The translations under genes were made by a program, and so were the position numbers. Below the pieces are notes generated by a model. That model made no database searches, was not told the origin of the DNA, and was given only the letters and a program-made list of their open reading frames with translations. Positions 19,159 through 28,602 of a stretch of 64,000 nt of DNA are shown in pieces; position 1 is the stretch's first letter, and every line of letters begins with the position of its first letter. The DNA is from CAZCPB01 sp044223975. Its GTDB lineage: Bacteria > Planctomycetota > Phycisphaerae > Phycisphaerales > UBA1924. Where the stretch lies: positions 1 through 64,000 of the forward strand of contig JBGALI010000009.1 of assembly GCA_044223975.1 (NCBI GenBank), in the 5' to 3' direction.

Positions 19159-21324
19159 ATGGAGCGTTCCCTCTTTGCGTGCGTGCTGACGGCCGGCACG
19201 CTGGCCTTGACCGCCGGCATGACCGGATGCGCCGACTCGCCGAAATCCGTGGCCCCTGCCGCGGCGCCGCTCAAGTACCCGGAAGCCGCGAAGGTCGCGC
19301 AGGTGGACGACTACCACGGGACGCAGGTCGCCGACCCGTACCGCTGGCTGGAGAATCCCGATTCTCCGGAGAGCCGCGCGTGGATCGAGGCGGAGAACAA
19401 GCTGACGTTCGCGTACCTGGCGTCGATCCCCGAGCGTGAGTCGATCAAGGAGCGCCTGACCAAGCTCTGGAATTACGAGAAGTACACCACGCCCGCGAAG
19501 GAAGGCGGGAAGTACTTCTACGGGCGCAACGACGGGCTGCAGAACCACAACGTGCTGTACGTGGCCGATGCGTTGAACGCGCCGGCGCGGGTGCTGATCG
19601 ATCCCAACACGTTCTCGAAGGACGGGACGGTGTCGCTGGCGGGCACGGCGGTGAGCGACGATGCCAAGTACATCGCCTACGGCACGGCCGACGGCGGGAG
19701 CGACTGGAACGTGTGGCACGTGCGCGAGGTGGCGACGGGGCGTGACCTGCCGGACGAACTGAAGCGGATCAAGTTCTCCGGGGCGTCGTGGACCAAGGAC
19801 AGCCTGGGCTTCTACTACAGCCGCTACCCCGACGCGGCGGCGGGCGCGCAGGATCTGCGGGACGCCAACTACTTCCAAAAGATCTACTACCACCTGGCGG
19901 GAACGCCGCAGAGCCAGGACGTGCTGGTGTACGAGCGGCCCGACCAGAAGGAATGGGGGTTCGGGGCGCAGGTGACCGACGACGGCAAGTACCTGGCGAT
20001 CACGGTGTCGCAGGGGACCGAGACCAAGAACCGGTTCTTCTACAAGAGCCTGGCCGAGACGGGCGCCAAGGTGGTCGAACTCATCCCCGACCTCAAGGCT
20101 TCGTACAACTTCATCGACAACTTCGGGCCGGTGTTCTTCTTCGTGACCGACCTTGACGCGCCGCGCGGCAGGATCATCGCGATCGACACCGCCTCCCCCG
20201 AGCCGCACGTCTGGAAGGAGATCGTCCCGCAGGGCAATGAAACGCTGCAGGGCGCGCAATCGGTTGGCGGGAAGCTGATCGCCAGCTACCTCAAGGACGC
20301 GTACACGGTGACGCGGGTCTACGACTTCAAGGGTGCGCTGGTGCGCGAGGTGAAATTCCCGGGGATCGGGACGGCGGGCGGGTTCGGCGGCAAGCGGTCG
20401 GACCCCGAGACGTTCTACTCGTTCACGTCGTTCACCTCGCCGGCGACCGTCTACCGCTACGACGTGAACACCGGAGAGAGCTCAGTGTTCAAGGCTCCGA
20501 AGGTCGACTTCAACGGAAGCGACTACGTGACGGAGCAGAAGTTCTTCACGAGCAAGGACGGCACGAAGGTGCCCATGTTCATCACGTACAAGAAGGGGAT
20601 GAAGCGCAACGGCTCGAACCCGACGCTCCTGTACGGGTACGGCGGCTTCAACATCTCGATGACGCCGAGCTTCAGCGTCTCCAACGCGGTATGGCTTGAG
20701 ATGGGCGGGGTCTACGCGGTGGCGAACATGCGCGGCGGCGGCGAGTACGGGGAAGACTGGCACCAGGCCGGGACCAAGCTCCGCAAGCAGAACGTGTTCG
20801 ACGATTTCATCGCGGCCGGCGAGTACCTCGTGAAGGAAAAGTACACCAGCCCGGCGCACTTGGGCGTCTTCGGCGGCAGCAACGGCGGCCTGCTGATCGG
20901 CGCGGTGGTTAACCAGCGGCCCGACCTGTTCGGTGCCGCGGTGCCGGCGGTGGGGGTGATGGACATGCTGCGATTCCACACCTTCACGATCGGGTGGGCG
21001 TGGAAGAGCGACTACGGCTCGTCGGAGGACCCCGAGCAGTTCAAGGCCCTGTACGCGTACTCGCCCCTGCACAACATCAAGCCGGGCACTAAGTACCCGG
21101 CCGTGATGGTCACGACGGGCGACCACGACGACCGGGTCGTGCCGGCGCACAGCTTCAAGTACGCCGCGACGCTTCAGGCGGCCAACGCCGGCGATCGGCC
21201 GACGTTGATCCGGATTGAGACCCGCGCCGGGCACGGGGCTGGAAAGCCGACGGCGATGCAGATCGAGGAGTCCGCGGACCGGCTGGCGTTCTTTGCGCAC
21301 GAGCTCGGGCTGGCGAGGAACTGA
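19159..21324 (+). CDS. Prolyl oligopeptidase family (S9A) lipoprotein
   Basis: Exported serine peptidase of 721 residues that would cleave short peptides after proline. The N-terminus is a lipoprotein signal (MERSLFACVL, then LTAGMTGC with the lipid-anchoring Cys), so it acts on the periplasmic side. The seven-bladed propeller region spans about residues 100-450. The C-terminal alpha/beta hydrolase domain has the nucleophile Ser at about 574 (GGSNGGLL), the acid in GDHDDRVVP and the His in RAGHGAGKP, the classic S9A triad. AAGGAG at 19144-19149 is 9 bases before the ATG. A clear terminator follows, so it is probably a single-gene unit. Confidence 0.93.
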   Translation: MERSLFACVLTAGTLALTAGMTGCADSPKSVAPAAAPLKYPEAAKVAQVDDYHGTQVADPYRWLENPDSPESRAWIEAENKLTFAYLASIPERESIKERLTKLWNYEKYTTPAKEGGKYFYGRNDGLQNHNVLYVADALNAPARVLIDPNTFSKDGTVSLAGTAVSDDAKYIAYGTADGGSDWNVWHVREVATGRDLPDELKRIKFSGASWTKDSLGFYYSRYPDAAAGAQDLRDANYFQKIYYHLAGTPQSQDVLVYERPDQKEWGFGAQVTDDGKYLAITVSQGTETKNRFFYKSLAETGAKVVELIPDLKASYNFIDNFGPVFFFVTDLDAPRGRIIAIDTASPEPHVWKEIVPQGNETLQGAQSVGGKLIASYLKDAYTVTRVYDFKGALVREVKFPGIGTAGGFGGKRSDPETFYSFTSFTSPATVYRYDVNTGESSVFKAPKVDFNGSDYVTEQKFFTSKDGTKVPMFITYKKGMKRNGSNPTLLYGYGGFNISMTPSFSVSNAVWLEMGGVYAVANMRGGGEYGEDWHQAGTKLRKQNVFDDFIAAGEYLVKEKYTSPAHLGVFGGSNGGLLIGAVVNQRPDLFGAAVPAVGVMDMLRFHTFTIGWAWKSDYGSSEDPEQFKALYAYSPLHNIKPGTKYPAVMVTTGDHDDRVVPAHSFKYAATLQAANAGDRPTLIRIETRAGHGAGKPTAMQIEESADRLAFFAHELGLARN

Positions 21325-21347
21325 CCGCCGGCGGTCAAAAAGGACAG

Positions 21348-21387
21348 GGCGCCGGCCATCTCGCAGGGGGTGGCCGGTGCCTTTTTT
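21348..21387 (+). terminator. Rho-independent terminator after the S9 peptidase
   Basis: An 11-bp stem (GGCGCCGGCCA against TGGCCGGTGCC, one G-U pair) with a 12-base loop is followed directly by six T residues. It begins 24 bases after the peptidase stop codon. Confidence 0.9.
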
Positions 21388-21509
21388 CATGGGCGGACGC
21401 GGTGTGCGCGGCTCGGGTGCTTGCTCCCCCCCGGGGTCGGGCCTATCGTCTTGACCCACGACCAGCAACCGAACCGGGCCGTCGGCCCGAGACCAGACAC
21501 AGGTGCCGC

Positions 21510-21932
21510 ATGACCGCCAAGCTCAATCAGCAGAAGGTCCTCGAGTCGATCACCAAGGGAACGCTGAAGACCGACGTTCCGGCGATGGAAGTCGGGGACA
21601 CGATCAACGTTCACTGCCGCATCGTCGAGGGCGACAAGGAACGCGTGCAGGTGTTCCAGGGCGTCCTGATCGCGCGGAAGGGACGCGGGATCAACGAGAT
21701 GATCACCGTCCGCCGCGTGGTGGACGAGGTGGGCATCGAGCGCAAGTTCCCGATGAACTCGCCGCTGATCGCCAAGTGCGAGATCATTCGCCGGGGCGAT
21801 GCCCGTCGCGCCAAGCTGTACTACCTGCGCGACCGCGTCGGCAAGAGCCAGCGGCTCCGCGATCGTCGTCGCCGCCTCGGCGAAGACGCCCCGGCCGCCG
21901 CCAGCGCTGCCGCCGGGACCGCGAAAGCCTGA
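21510..21932 (+). CDS. rplS: 50S ribosomal protein L19
   Basis: Large-subunit protein at the 30S-50S interface. The 140-residue product matches L19 throughout: VGDTINVHCRIVEGDKERVQVFQGVLIARKG is represented by its key parts VGDTINVHCRI and FQGVLIARKG, then MITVRRV, GIERKFP and AKLYYLRDRVGK. It carries an Ala-rich tail of about 15 residues (APAAASAAAGTAKA) beyond the usual length of about 115-125. ATG at 21510 gives the normal N-terminus. The usual partners rimM, trmD and rpsP are not adjacent. tRNA-Lys follows 151 bases downstream. Confidence 0.97.
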   Translation: MTAKLNQQKVLESITKGTLKTDVPAMEVGDTINVHCRIVEGDKERVQVFQGVLIARKGRGINEMITVRRVVDEVGIERKFPMNSPLIAKCEIIRRGDARRAKLYYLRDRVGKSQRLRDRRRRLGEDAPAAASAAAGTAKA

Positions 21933-22083
21933 GCACGGCGCGGCCGCGTCGAGTCCGCGCCCGACGCCCGGCGGCGATGTGCCGGTCGGTGTGCACGCGC
22001 GCCACGTCCAGACCGGTCCCCCTCGGACGGGCCGTCGTTCCGTCCTACCATTCACCTTGGCGCAGCACGGCAGGTGCGCCAGA

Positions 22084-22156
22084 GAGGGCGTAGCTCAGTT
22101 GGTAGAGCATCGGCCTTTTAAGCCGCTGGTCCTGGGTTCGAGTCCCAGCGCCCTCA
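22084..22156 (+). tRNA. tRNA-Lys (anticodon TTT)
   Basis: A 73-base cloverleaf. The acceptor stem GAGGGCG pairs perfectly with CGCCCTC, the D-arm is GCTC-AGTTGGTA-GAGC, and the anticodon loop CTTTTAA gives anticodon TTT. The T-arm CTGGG-TTCGAGT-CCCAG is intact and the discriminator is A. The 3' CCA is not encoded (CTTC follows), so CCA must be added after transcription. The top pair of the anticodon stem is a T-C mismatch. Confidence 0.97.
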
Positions 22157-22205
22157 CTTCACGCGTTCGGCGCGGGGATCGTGCGAAACGCGACCGGAGC
22201 ACGGG

Positions 22206-25200
22206 ATGAACGCGACGGCGCTCGCCCTGCACGCGGTGTGGTACGACGGCAGTCTCTGCCTCTGGGCCGAGGATCCGGGCATCGCGCCGGGGCCGATCGA
22301 GCCCGGCTCGCCCGATCCCGCGATGGAACGCGCTCACCCGTACGGCGCTACCGAGGCGCGGCTGCGGGGTGCGGTCGGCGCGATCGATCGTGACGCCGTG
22401 GGTTCCTCGATTCTCGTTCGCCTGCCTGCGCGCGACGGGGTGCCGGCGCTCAGCCCCGGCGCGGGAGACGTGCCCGGGCGTGCGACGCCGGCGGCGCCTC
22501 CATCGCTGTGCGTGTTCCGCGTGCCGTGCCTGGCGGTTGCTCCGGACCGGAGCGCGGCGGTGCTCGAGCGATTGACCGAGCAGGGCGCGGACACCGCGGC
22601 GGGAGACGGGGACGATACCGAGCAGGGCGGCGTGCGGGCGTTCACGCTCGCGCCGTCGGTCGAGTTCTTCGCCGCCGCGGCGCGGTTTGTCCGTCACATG
22701 GTCGCGCAAGAGAGGTACGTGCCGGCGCTCGTGCAGGTGTCGGGCGGATCGGTGCAGGCGCGGTGGCAGCCGTGGATGAGCGACGAGGCGACGGCACGCC
22801 GGCTCGCGGGGCTGGTGCGGGCGATGCCCCCGGTGGCCCGCGCGGTGGTCGATCATTTTCAGCATGACCCGGCGGCGATCCTTGAGGACTTTCTGACGTC
22901 GTTGCTTGACGCGGCGTGCCGCGGCGCGTTCAAGGCCGAAGACCTTGCCTCGGCGGTTTCGGAACGTGACCCGGACACCGATGCCCACGTGGCGTGGCTG
23001 GGCGGGCTGCTGGGCGATGCGACGGACGTGCGGGGGACCATCGCGGCGCGCCAGGACATCGTGCGCCGCGTGCGCCAGTGGATCGGCGGGCTTGAAGAGC
23101 GGGGCGCGAGCGCCGCGTGGCGGTTGTGCCTGAAGCTGGTAGAGCCCGACGCGGCATTGCTCTCGGCGAACGACCCGGCCGGGCTGTCGGCCGATGCGCC
23201 GGCTTGGAAGCTGTCGTTCCATCTTCAGGCGGTGGATCGCGGCGCGCTGCTCCTGGACGCATCGGACATCTGGCTGCTCCCGGGGCACTCGGTGACGATC
23301 GGCGGACGGCGCGTCGAGAACCCGCAGGAGATCCTGCTGGGTGAGCTGGGGCGAGCCTCAAAGATCTACGCACGCCTCGAGCACGCGCTCTCCGATGCGC
23401 GGCCGGTTGCCCTCGAGCTCACGACTCGCCTGGCGTACGAGTTCCTCCGCGAGTTCCGGCCGCTGCTGCAGGAGCAGGGGTTCGGCGTCGAAGCGCCCGA
23501 GTGGTGGGACTCTCCGTCGGCGCGCCTGGGCGTGAAGCTCCGCCTCGACAGTCCCGACGCGCTGCCCGAGGCGGGCGCGGGGTCGGCGTCGCGGTCCGCG
23601 GTGGGGTCGCAGTTTGGCCTCGGCACGCTGGTCAAGTACCGGTGGGACATCGCGGTCGGTGACCTGTCGCTGACGCTGAAGGAGTTCGAGGACCTTGCCG
23701 CGCGGCGCACGCCGCTGGTCCGCATCAACGGCCGCTGGGTCGAGGTTCGGCCGGAGGACGTTCAGGCGGCGGTGAAATTCCTCCGCGAGAACCCGGGCGG
23801 CCAGGTCAAGGTGGCCGACGCGATGCGCATGGCGTACGGCGCCGACCTCAAGCAGACCGGGCTGCCGGTCGTGGGGCTGGAGGCTTCGGGCTGGCTGGCG
23901 GGGCTGCTCGGTGGCGAGAGCGCCGCGGCGCACCTGGAAATTCTGCCGGCGCCCGCGACGTTCCTGGGAACGCTGCGCCCCTACCAGCTGCGCGGGGTGT
24001 CGTGGCTGGAGTTCCTGGAGCGGCTGGGCCTGGGATCGTGCCTGGCGGACGACATGGGCCTGGGCAAGACGATCCAGCTCCTGGCCCTGCTCGCGCACGA
24101 GCGCGAGGCCGCCGCTGCACAGCCCGAGCCGCCGCACATCGGGCCGACGCTGCTGATCGTGCCGATGTCGGTCGTGGGTAACTGGATCCACGAGACCAAG
24201 CGGTTCACGCCGCACCTGAAGATGCTGGTGCAGCACGGCCCCGAGCGGCTGATGGGCGAAACGCTGCTGGAGCGGGCGGCGGCGAGCGACCTGGTGCTCA
24301 CGACGTACGCCCTGGCGCACCGCGACATCGAAACGCTGTCAAAGGTGGCGTGGCGGCGGCTGGTGCTGGACGAGGCTCAGTACATCAAGAACCCGGTCGC
24401 CAAGCAGAGCCAGGCGGTGCGGTCGATCCCCGCGGAGCACCGCGTCGCGCTGACGGGCACGCCGGTCGAGAACCGGCTGAGCGAGCTGTGGTCGATCATG
24501 GATTTCCTTAACCCCGGGTACCTGGGCGGGCCGGCGCAGTTCCGCACCCGCTTCGCGGTGCCGGTCGAGAGGTATCGCGACAAGGCGCGGGCGGAGCAGC
24601 TTCGCTCGCTCATCCGGCCGTTCGTGCTGCGGCGCCTCAAGACCGACCCCACGGTCGTCGCGGACCTGCCCGAGAAGATCGAGGGCCGCGAGTTCTGCCA
24701 CCTCACCAGCGAGCAGGCGTCGCTGTACGAGTCGTGCGTGCGGCGCATGCTGGGCGAGGTGGACCAGGCCGACGGGATCCACCGGCGCGGCCTGGTGCTC
24801 TCGGCGCTCATCCGCCTCAAGCAGGTGTGCAACCACCCGGCGCAGATGCTCCGCGAGCACGCCGAGGGGGGCGGGGACATCGCCCACGCCGTGGACCCGC
24901 GCCGCTCGGGCAAGTGCGTCCGGCTCCTCGAAATGCTCGAGGAGGTTCTGGCCGAGGGCGATCAGGCGCTCGTGTTCACGCAGTTCCGCCAGATGGGCCA
25001 CCTGCTGCAGCACATGATCCGCAAGCGGTTCGAGCGGGACGTGCTGTTCCTGCACGGCGGGACCAACCAGCAGCAGCGCCAGGGGATCGTCGACGCCTTC
25101 CAGCGCGCCGACGGCACGCACCCGGTGCTGATCCTGAGCCTGCGGGCCGGCGGCGTGGGCCTGAACCTCACGGCGGGCACGCACGTCTTCCACTTCGACC

Positions 25201-25454
25201 GCTGGTGGAACCCGGCCGTCGAGAACCAGGCCACCGACCGTGCGTACCGCATCGGGCAGACGCGCACGGTGCAGGTGCACAAGTTCGTGGTGCGCGGCAC
25301 GCTCGAAGAGCGGATCGACGAGATGATCGAGCAGAAGACCGAGCTGGCGACCAACATCATCGGTTCGGGCGAGCGGTGGCTTACCGAGCTTACGACGACG
25401 CAGCTCCGCGACATCCTGGCGCTGCGGGCGGACGCGGTGGGGGACGAGGCGTAA
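22206..25454 (+). CDS. SNF2-family (HepA/RapA-like) DEAD/DEAH-box helicase
   Basis: A 1082-residue ATP-dependent DNA or RNA-polymerase remodeller of the Swi2/Snf2 class. The N-terminal 580 residues form the bacterial SNF2-associated region (DUF3670-like; for example FEDLAARRTPLVRINGRWVE, key part LVRINGRWVE). The motor then shows Walker A DDMGLGKT near residue 617, DEAQ near 721 (motif II), GTPVENRLSELWS (motif III), and in lobe 2 HGGTNQQQR, SLRAGGVGLNLT and DRAYRIGQT near 1014 (motifs V-VI). ATG at 22206 follows the tRNA gene by 49 bases. In related bacteria this helicase is often paired with a SWIM zinc-finger gene, which here lies 686 bases downstream beyond an opposite-strand gene. Confidence 0.9.
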   Translation: MNATALALHAVWYDGSLCLWAEDPGIAPGPIEPGSPDPAMERAHPYGATEARLRGAVGAIDRDAVGSSILVRLPARDGVPALSPGAGDVPGRATPAAPPSLCVFRVPCLAVAPDRSAAVLERLTEQGADTAAGDGDDTEQGGVRAFTLAPSVEFFAAAARFVRHMVAQERYVPALVQVSGGSVQARWQPWMSDEATARRLAGLVRAMPPVARAVVDHFQHDPAAILEDFLTSLLDAACRGAFKAEDLASAVSERDPDTDAHVAWLGGLLGDATDVRGTIAARQDIVRRVRQWIGGLEERGASAAWRLCLKLVEPDAALLSANDPAGLSADAPAWKLSFHLQAVDRGALLLDASDIWLLPGHSVTIGGRRVENPQEILLGELGRASKIYARLEHALSDARPVALELTTRLAYEFLREFRPLLQEQGFGVEAPEWWDSPSARLGVKLRLDSPDALPEAGAGSASRSAVGSQFGLGTLVKYRWDIAVGDLSLTLKEFEDLAARRTPLVRINGRWVEVRPEDVQAAVKFLRENPGGQVKVADAMRMAYGADLKQTGLPVVGLEASGWLAGLLGGESAAAHLEILPAPATFLGTLRPYQLRGVSWLEFLERLGLGSCLADDMGLGKTIQLLALLAHEREAAAAQPEPPHIGPTLLIVPMSVVGNWIHETKRFTPHLKMLVQHGPERLMGETLLERAAASDLVLTTYALAHRDIETLSKVAWRRLVLDEAQYIKNPVAKQSQAVRSIPAEHRVALTGTPVENRLSELWSIMDFLNPGYLGGPAQFRTRFAVPVERYRDKARAEQLRSLIRPFVLRRLKTDPTVVADLPEKIEGREFCHLTSEQASLYESCVRRMLGEVDQADGIHRRGLVLSALIRLKQVCNHPAQMLREHAEGGGDIAHAVDPRRSGKCVRLLEMLEEVLAEGDQALVFTQFRQMGHLLQHMIRKRFERDVLFLHGGTNQQQRQGIVDAFQRADGTHPVLILSLRAGGVGLNLTAGTHVFHFDRWWNPAVENQATDRAYRIGQTRTVQVHKFVVRGTLEERIDEMIEQKTELATNIIGSGERWLTELTTTQLRDILALRADAVGDEA

Positions 25455-25483
25455 CCGTCGGCGTAAACGGGGACCGAGGTGCG

Positions 25484-26023
25484 TCAGAACGCGACCAACA
25501 ATTGAACCGCTCGGGCCGCGTCGACAGGCTCAAAGCCGCGAAGCACAACGTGGCCGTCGTGATCGCACGAAACCTCCCGGCATGCGCCCGACGTGTGAAG
25601 CTCGAATCCCCACCCGAACGCCAGGCACATGTACACAAGAGATTCGCATTCGTGGTGATCGAAGGGCGGCAGCAAATGTCCCGGCTCGCTTTCAAGAAGC
25701 CCGGTGTCGCCGTTGGAGCGGCGCCAGGCGTAGTACAAGGGAAGATTCTCGCTTGACGGCCAAACGCCCGTTTCGGTGACGATGACGAGCGTTTCGTTCT
25801 CACGCGGCAGCTGGTTTACTGCGAGAGCGACAAGAAGGCGGGCGAGGGCGGCGAGCTTGCTGGCGGGTACGTGATCGGCATCAATGTGCGTGTGTGCCGA
25901 TTGGCCCGAACCGCTTCCGCTCGCCGCCTGCGAACGGAACCGCGACCAGTTCTCGGCGATCGCTCTGGACTGCGGTTCAGAAAGGAACTGCATCGGAACA
26001 CTCCGCGTGCGCGTCAAAGCCAT
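25484..26023 (-). CDS. Hypothetical protein inserted between the helicase and SWIM genes
   Basis: A protein of about 179 residues that I do not recognise. Visible parts are an Arg/Ser-rich N-terminus, a short Gly/Ser linker (SGSGSGQS), a hydrophobic helix LAALARLLVALAV, then a compact domain (ETLVIVTETGVWPSS, FDHHECESLVYM, DHDGHVVLRGFEP). No signal peptide or catalytic motif is evident. The start could be ATG at 26023 or 25993; a longer reading to 26197 would overlap the SWIM gene and is rejected. It is the only minus-strand gene in this stretch, and its codon use looks less GC-biased than its neighbours by eye, which may indicate later insertion. Confidence 0.5.
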   Translation of the reverse strand: MALTRTRSVPMQFLSEPQSRAIAENWSRFRSQAASGSGSGQSAHTHIDADHVPASKLAALARLLVALAVNQLPRENETLVIVTETGVWPSSENLPLYYAWRRSNGDTGLLESEPGHLLPPFDHHECESLVYMCLAFGWGFELHTSGACREVSCDHDGHVVLRGFEPVDAARAVQLLVAF

Positions 26024-26139
26024 CCGGAGCTTACCCCAAGGCTCGGTGCTGGCTCCGTCAGGGTGTGCGAAGGTGTTTCTCTGATCCCTCGGGGCGTTCT
26101 CAGCCAAATCCGCGGCGTGAGTGGACCACAGGAGTTGTG

Positions 26140-27147
26140 ATGACAACGCTTCCCGAAGCGCCCCAGCCGAAAGACCCGATGTCCACGCCCCCTCCACACT
26201 GGTCGAATCAGCCCCGACGGATCCTCCCCAGCAAGCCGCGCCGGGTGCGCGCGGGGATCAAGCTGACGGCGGAGGCGCCCGGAGAAAAAAGCTGGACGGC
26301 GCAGCGTTGGATCCGGCTGCTCGAGCAGGCGGCCGAGGGGCCGCGCCTGGTCGAGGGCATGGAGTACGCCAGGCTCGGCCAGACCAAGAAGCTCGAGGTG
26401 CAGCGCGGCCTGATCGACGGGATCGTGCAGGGGCGGCAGATGCGGCCGTACACGACCCAGCTTCGTGTGGCCCCGTTCGAGCACGACCAGTGGCAGAACG
26501 TCGTTGAGACGATGGCGGGACAGGCGGTGTACGCCGCGAAGCTGCTCGCGGGCGAGTTGCCGGCCAACATCGAGGATGTGTTCGTGCCGCTAGGGCTGAA
26601 GCTCTTCCCGACCGAGCTCTCCGAGGTGTCGCCGTCCTGCACGTGCGGGGAAGGCGGCTGGTGCAAGCACGTGTGCTGCATCGCGGCGCTCTTTGCCGAG
26701 CGCCTGGCGGGCGATCCGTTCCTGATGTTCACGCTGCGCGGGCTGGAGAGCGACGACCTGCTGGAGCGGCTGCGCCAGCGGCGTGCGACCACGACAGCCG
26801 CGGCGGCGCACGGGGCGGTCCCGGTCTACGTCGCACGCATCCCCGGCGTTTCCGACCAGGCGGCGCCGGCGCTCGAGGAGTGCATCGACCGATTCTGGGA
26901 GACCGGGCCGGAGCTGCGCGAGGTTGATTTTCCGATAGAGCCCCCGCAGGTCACGCACCCGCTGCTGCGGCGGCTCGGGCCCAGCCCGTTCCCGTCGGAG
27001 AGCGCCAAGTTTCCGCTCGTGGGGTTGCTGGCCACGTGCTACGAGATTGCGCGGAACGCGGCGTTGAGCGACGGGGTGTCCACGCCGCCGGTGGCGGCGC
27101 CGACGGATCAGAGCGCCGCGCCCGAAGAGCCCGACGCGGCGGCCTGA
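26140..27147 (+). CDS. SWIM zinc-finger protein, predicted partner of the SNF2 helicase
   Basis: A 335-residue protein with a SWIM-type zinc finger around residue 167: CTCGEGGWCKHVCCIAAL, giving the CxC...CxH pattern, followed by a helix. SWIM domains bind nucleic acid or proteins and are frequently encoded beside SNF2 helicases in bacteria. The N-terminal half includes TAEAPGEKSWTAQRWI and a basic, helix-rich region; the C-terminus is Ala/Pro-rich. ATG at 26140 follows AGGAG by 5 bases. The gene converges with ctaA, with one base between stop codons. Biochemical role unproven. Confidence 0.75.
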   Translation: MTTLPEAPQPKDPMSTPPPHWSNQPRRILPSKPRRVRAGIKLTAEAPGEKSWTAQRWIRLLEQAAEGPRLVEGMEYARLGQTKKLEVQRGLIDGIVQGRQMRPYTTQLRVAPFEHDQWQNVVETMAGQAVYAAKLLAGELPANIEDVFVPLGLKLFPTELSEVSPSCTCGEGGWCKHVCCIAALFAERLAGDPFLMFTLRGLESDDLLERLRQRRATTTAAAAHGAVPVYVARIPGVSDQAAPALEECIDRFWETGPELREVDFPIEPPQVTHPLLRRLGPSPFPSESAKFPLVGLLATCYEIARNAALSDGVSTPPVAAPTDQSAAPEEPDAAA

Positions 27148-27148
27148 A

Positions 27149-28570
27149 TTACGGCGCAGCCGGGGCCGGCGTCTGGGGCGCGGCGTCCCGGCTGGCGACG
27201 GCCGATTTCCACACTCTTCGCATGATCACGACGCCGATCGTCGCGAGCGCGAGCAGCACCGCGCCGTTGGCCTGGTGGAGCGTGGCGACGATCGCCGAAA
27301 GCGGCGGGATCGGCTTGGCGGCGCTGAGCTGTTCGGCGGTGGGTGCCACGCCGCGCGGCCCGGCGCCCAGCACCGCGACAAACGCCGCCCATCCCAGGAG
27401 AAATTGGACGGCGACGACGCCGATCATCGCACCGCCGACACGGCGCAGGAAGATTCCCAGCGGCTCTTGACGCGGTCCGCGGTTCCAGAGCATGCTGCCG
27501 GCGACGATCGCCATGACGACCACGATGAGGGAGAACGCGGCGTGCGTCCAGAGGGCGTGCATGCTGCCGCCGGCCTGGCCGAAGTGCCGGTACGCGGCGC
27601 CGAGGATGAGCTGCAGGATCGTGGTGTGCTGAAGGCCCATGCAGAACGCCTTGCGGCGGCGGTCCGCGGGGTCGATCGCGGCGCGGGCCGCCCGCTCGTA
27701 CATGGGGCTCAGAAACATCGCGATGCAAATCAGCGCCGCGAAGAATAACTGGGCAGAAACTCCGTGGATGAACGCGAGGAAGACGCTCGAGTTGTTCACG
27801 CGCAGGCCGCCCAGCACGCCCTGGATGCAGACGAGCACGAACGCGGCGATCGCCCAACCCTTCACGGCGCGGGAGACGGGCGCCAGCAGCGCCCAGACCA
27901 TCAGGGTCAGCGTGGTGAGGCCCACGAGCGACCCGAGCAGCCGGTGCGTGTGCTCGAGGAACACGCGCGGGTTGCTCATGAACTTGATCGGGTACAGGAA
28001 CATGTTGGCGCCGTAGGTGTCAGGCCAGCCGGGAACCGCCATGCCGCTGGCGGTGCTGGTCACGGCGCCGCCCACGACCAGCAGCGGCACGACCGCCGCG
28101 CACGCGACCCACGCGAAGCGCCCGATCCAACGCGGCTGCACGGCAGGCTCGCGTCGGGGCAGGCGCGAGCCGATCAGGCCGCCGAGCAAGCCGACGATGG
28201 CGCCCAAGCCGACGAACCCCAGCGCGGCAAGGGCCGAGTCGGAGTTGAGCCCCTCGAACCCGGGCGCGGGGAGGTAGCCGTCCTTGGGCGGACGAGAGAC
28301 GAAACTGAGCACCACGAGCAGATTGAGCAGTGACGCGATCACACCGGCTCCGAGGCCGACCTTCCAGCCCGGCGCAGGCGCCGCGGAGCGTCCCGCAAGC
28401 GTCATCGCCACGAGAAGGACCAGGAGCAGAGCAGGACCCGTCACCGGCGCTGGAGCGGCGACGGTCGGGTGGTGCGTGATCCACCACACGCACCACATGG
28501 CGACGGCCGTGCCGAATCCGAAGGTCAGGGCGGGGCCAAGTACGCTCGGACGAGTGTGCGAGTCCGTCAT
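27149..28570 (-). CDS. ctaA: Heme A synthase, CtaA/COX15 family
   Basis: Polytopic membrane enzyme of 473 residues that oxidises heme O to heme A for the caa3 oxidase encoded divergently. It has the family motif GGAVTSTASGMAVPGWPDTYG (key part GGAVTSTASGMAVPGW), the heme-ligating EHTHRLLGS in the first half and paired histidines in LQHTTILQLILG and LHQANGAVLLA in the second half. About four additional hydrophobic segments precede the CtaA core, making it longer than the typical 300-350 residues. ATG at 28570 (MTDSHTRP) is preferred over an upstream Met that would cover the intergenic palindrome. No ctaB/cox10 gene is present in the window. Confidence 0.9.
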   Translation of the reverse strand: MTDSHTRPSVLGPALTFGFGTAVAMWCVWWITHHPTVAAPAPVTGPALLLVLLVAMTLAGRSAAPAPGWKVGLGAGVIASLLNLLVVLSFVSRPPKDGYLPAPGFEGLNSDSALAALGFVGLGAIVGLLGGLIGSRLPRREPAVQPRWIGRFAWVACAAVVPLLVVGGAVTSTASGMAVPGWPDTYGANMFLYPIKFMSNPRVFLEHTHRLLGSLVGLTTLTLMVWALLAPVSRAVKGWAIAAFVLVCIQGVLGGLRVNNSSVFLAFIHGVSAQLFFAALICIAMFLSPMYERAARAAIDPADRRRKAFCMGLQHTTILQLILGAAYRHFGQAGGSMHALWTHAAFSLIVVVMAIVAGSMLWNRGPRQEPLGIFLRRVGGAMIGVVAVQFLLGWAAFVAVLGAGPRGVAPTAEQLSAAKPIPPLSAIVATLHQANGAVLLALATIGVVIMRRVWKSAVASRDAAPQTPAPAAP

Positions 28571-28602
28571 GCGACTGGGTCCTTGCGGCCGAGAGCAGCC
28601 GA

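Noticed and set aside
22206..27147. The helicase region as a known defence system (DISARM, BREX or Zorya)
   Set aside because: No methyltransferase, DUF1998, phospholipase D, PglZ or ZorAB homologue is present, so a SNF2 helicase alone is insufficient.
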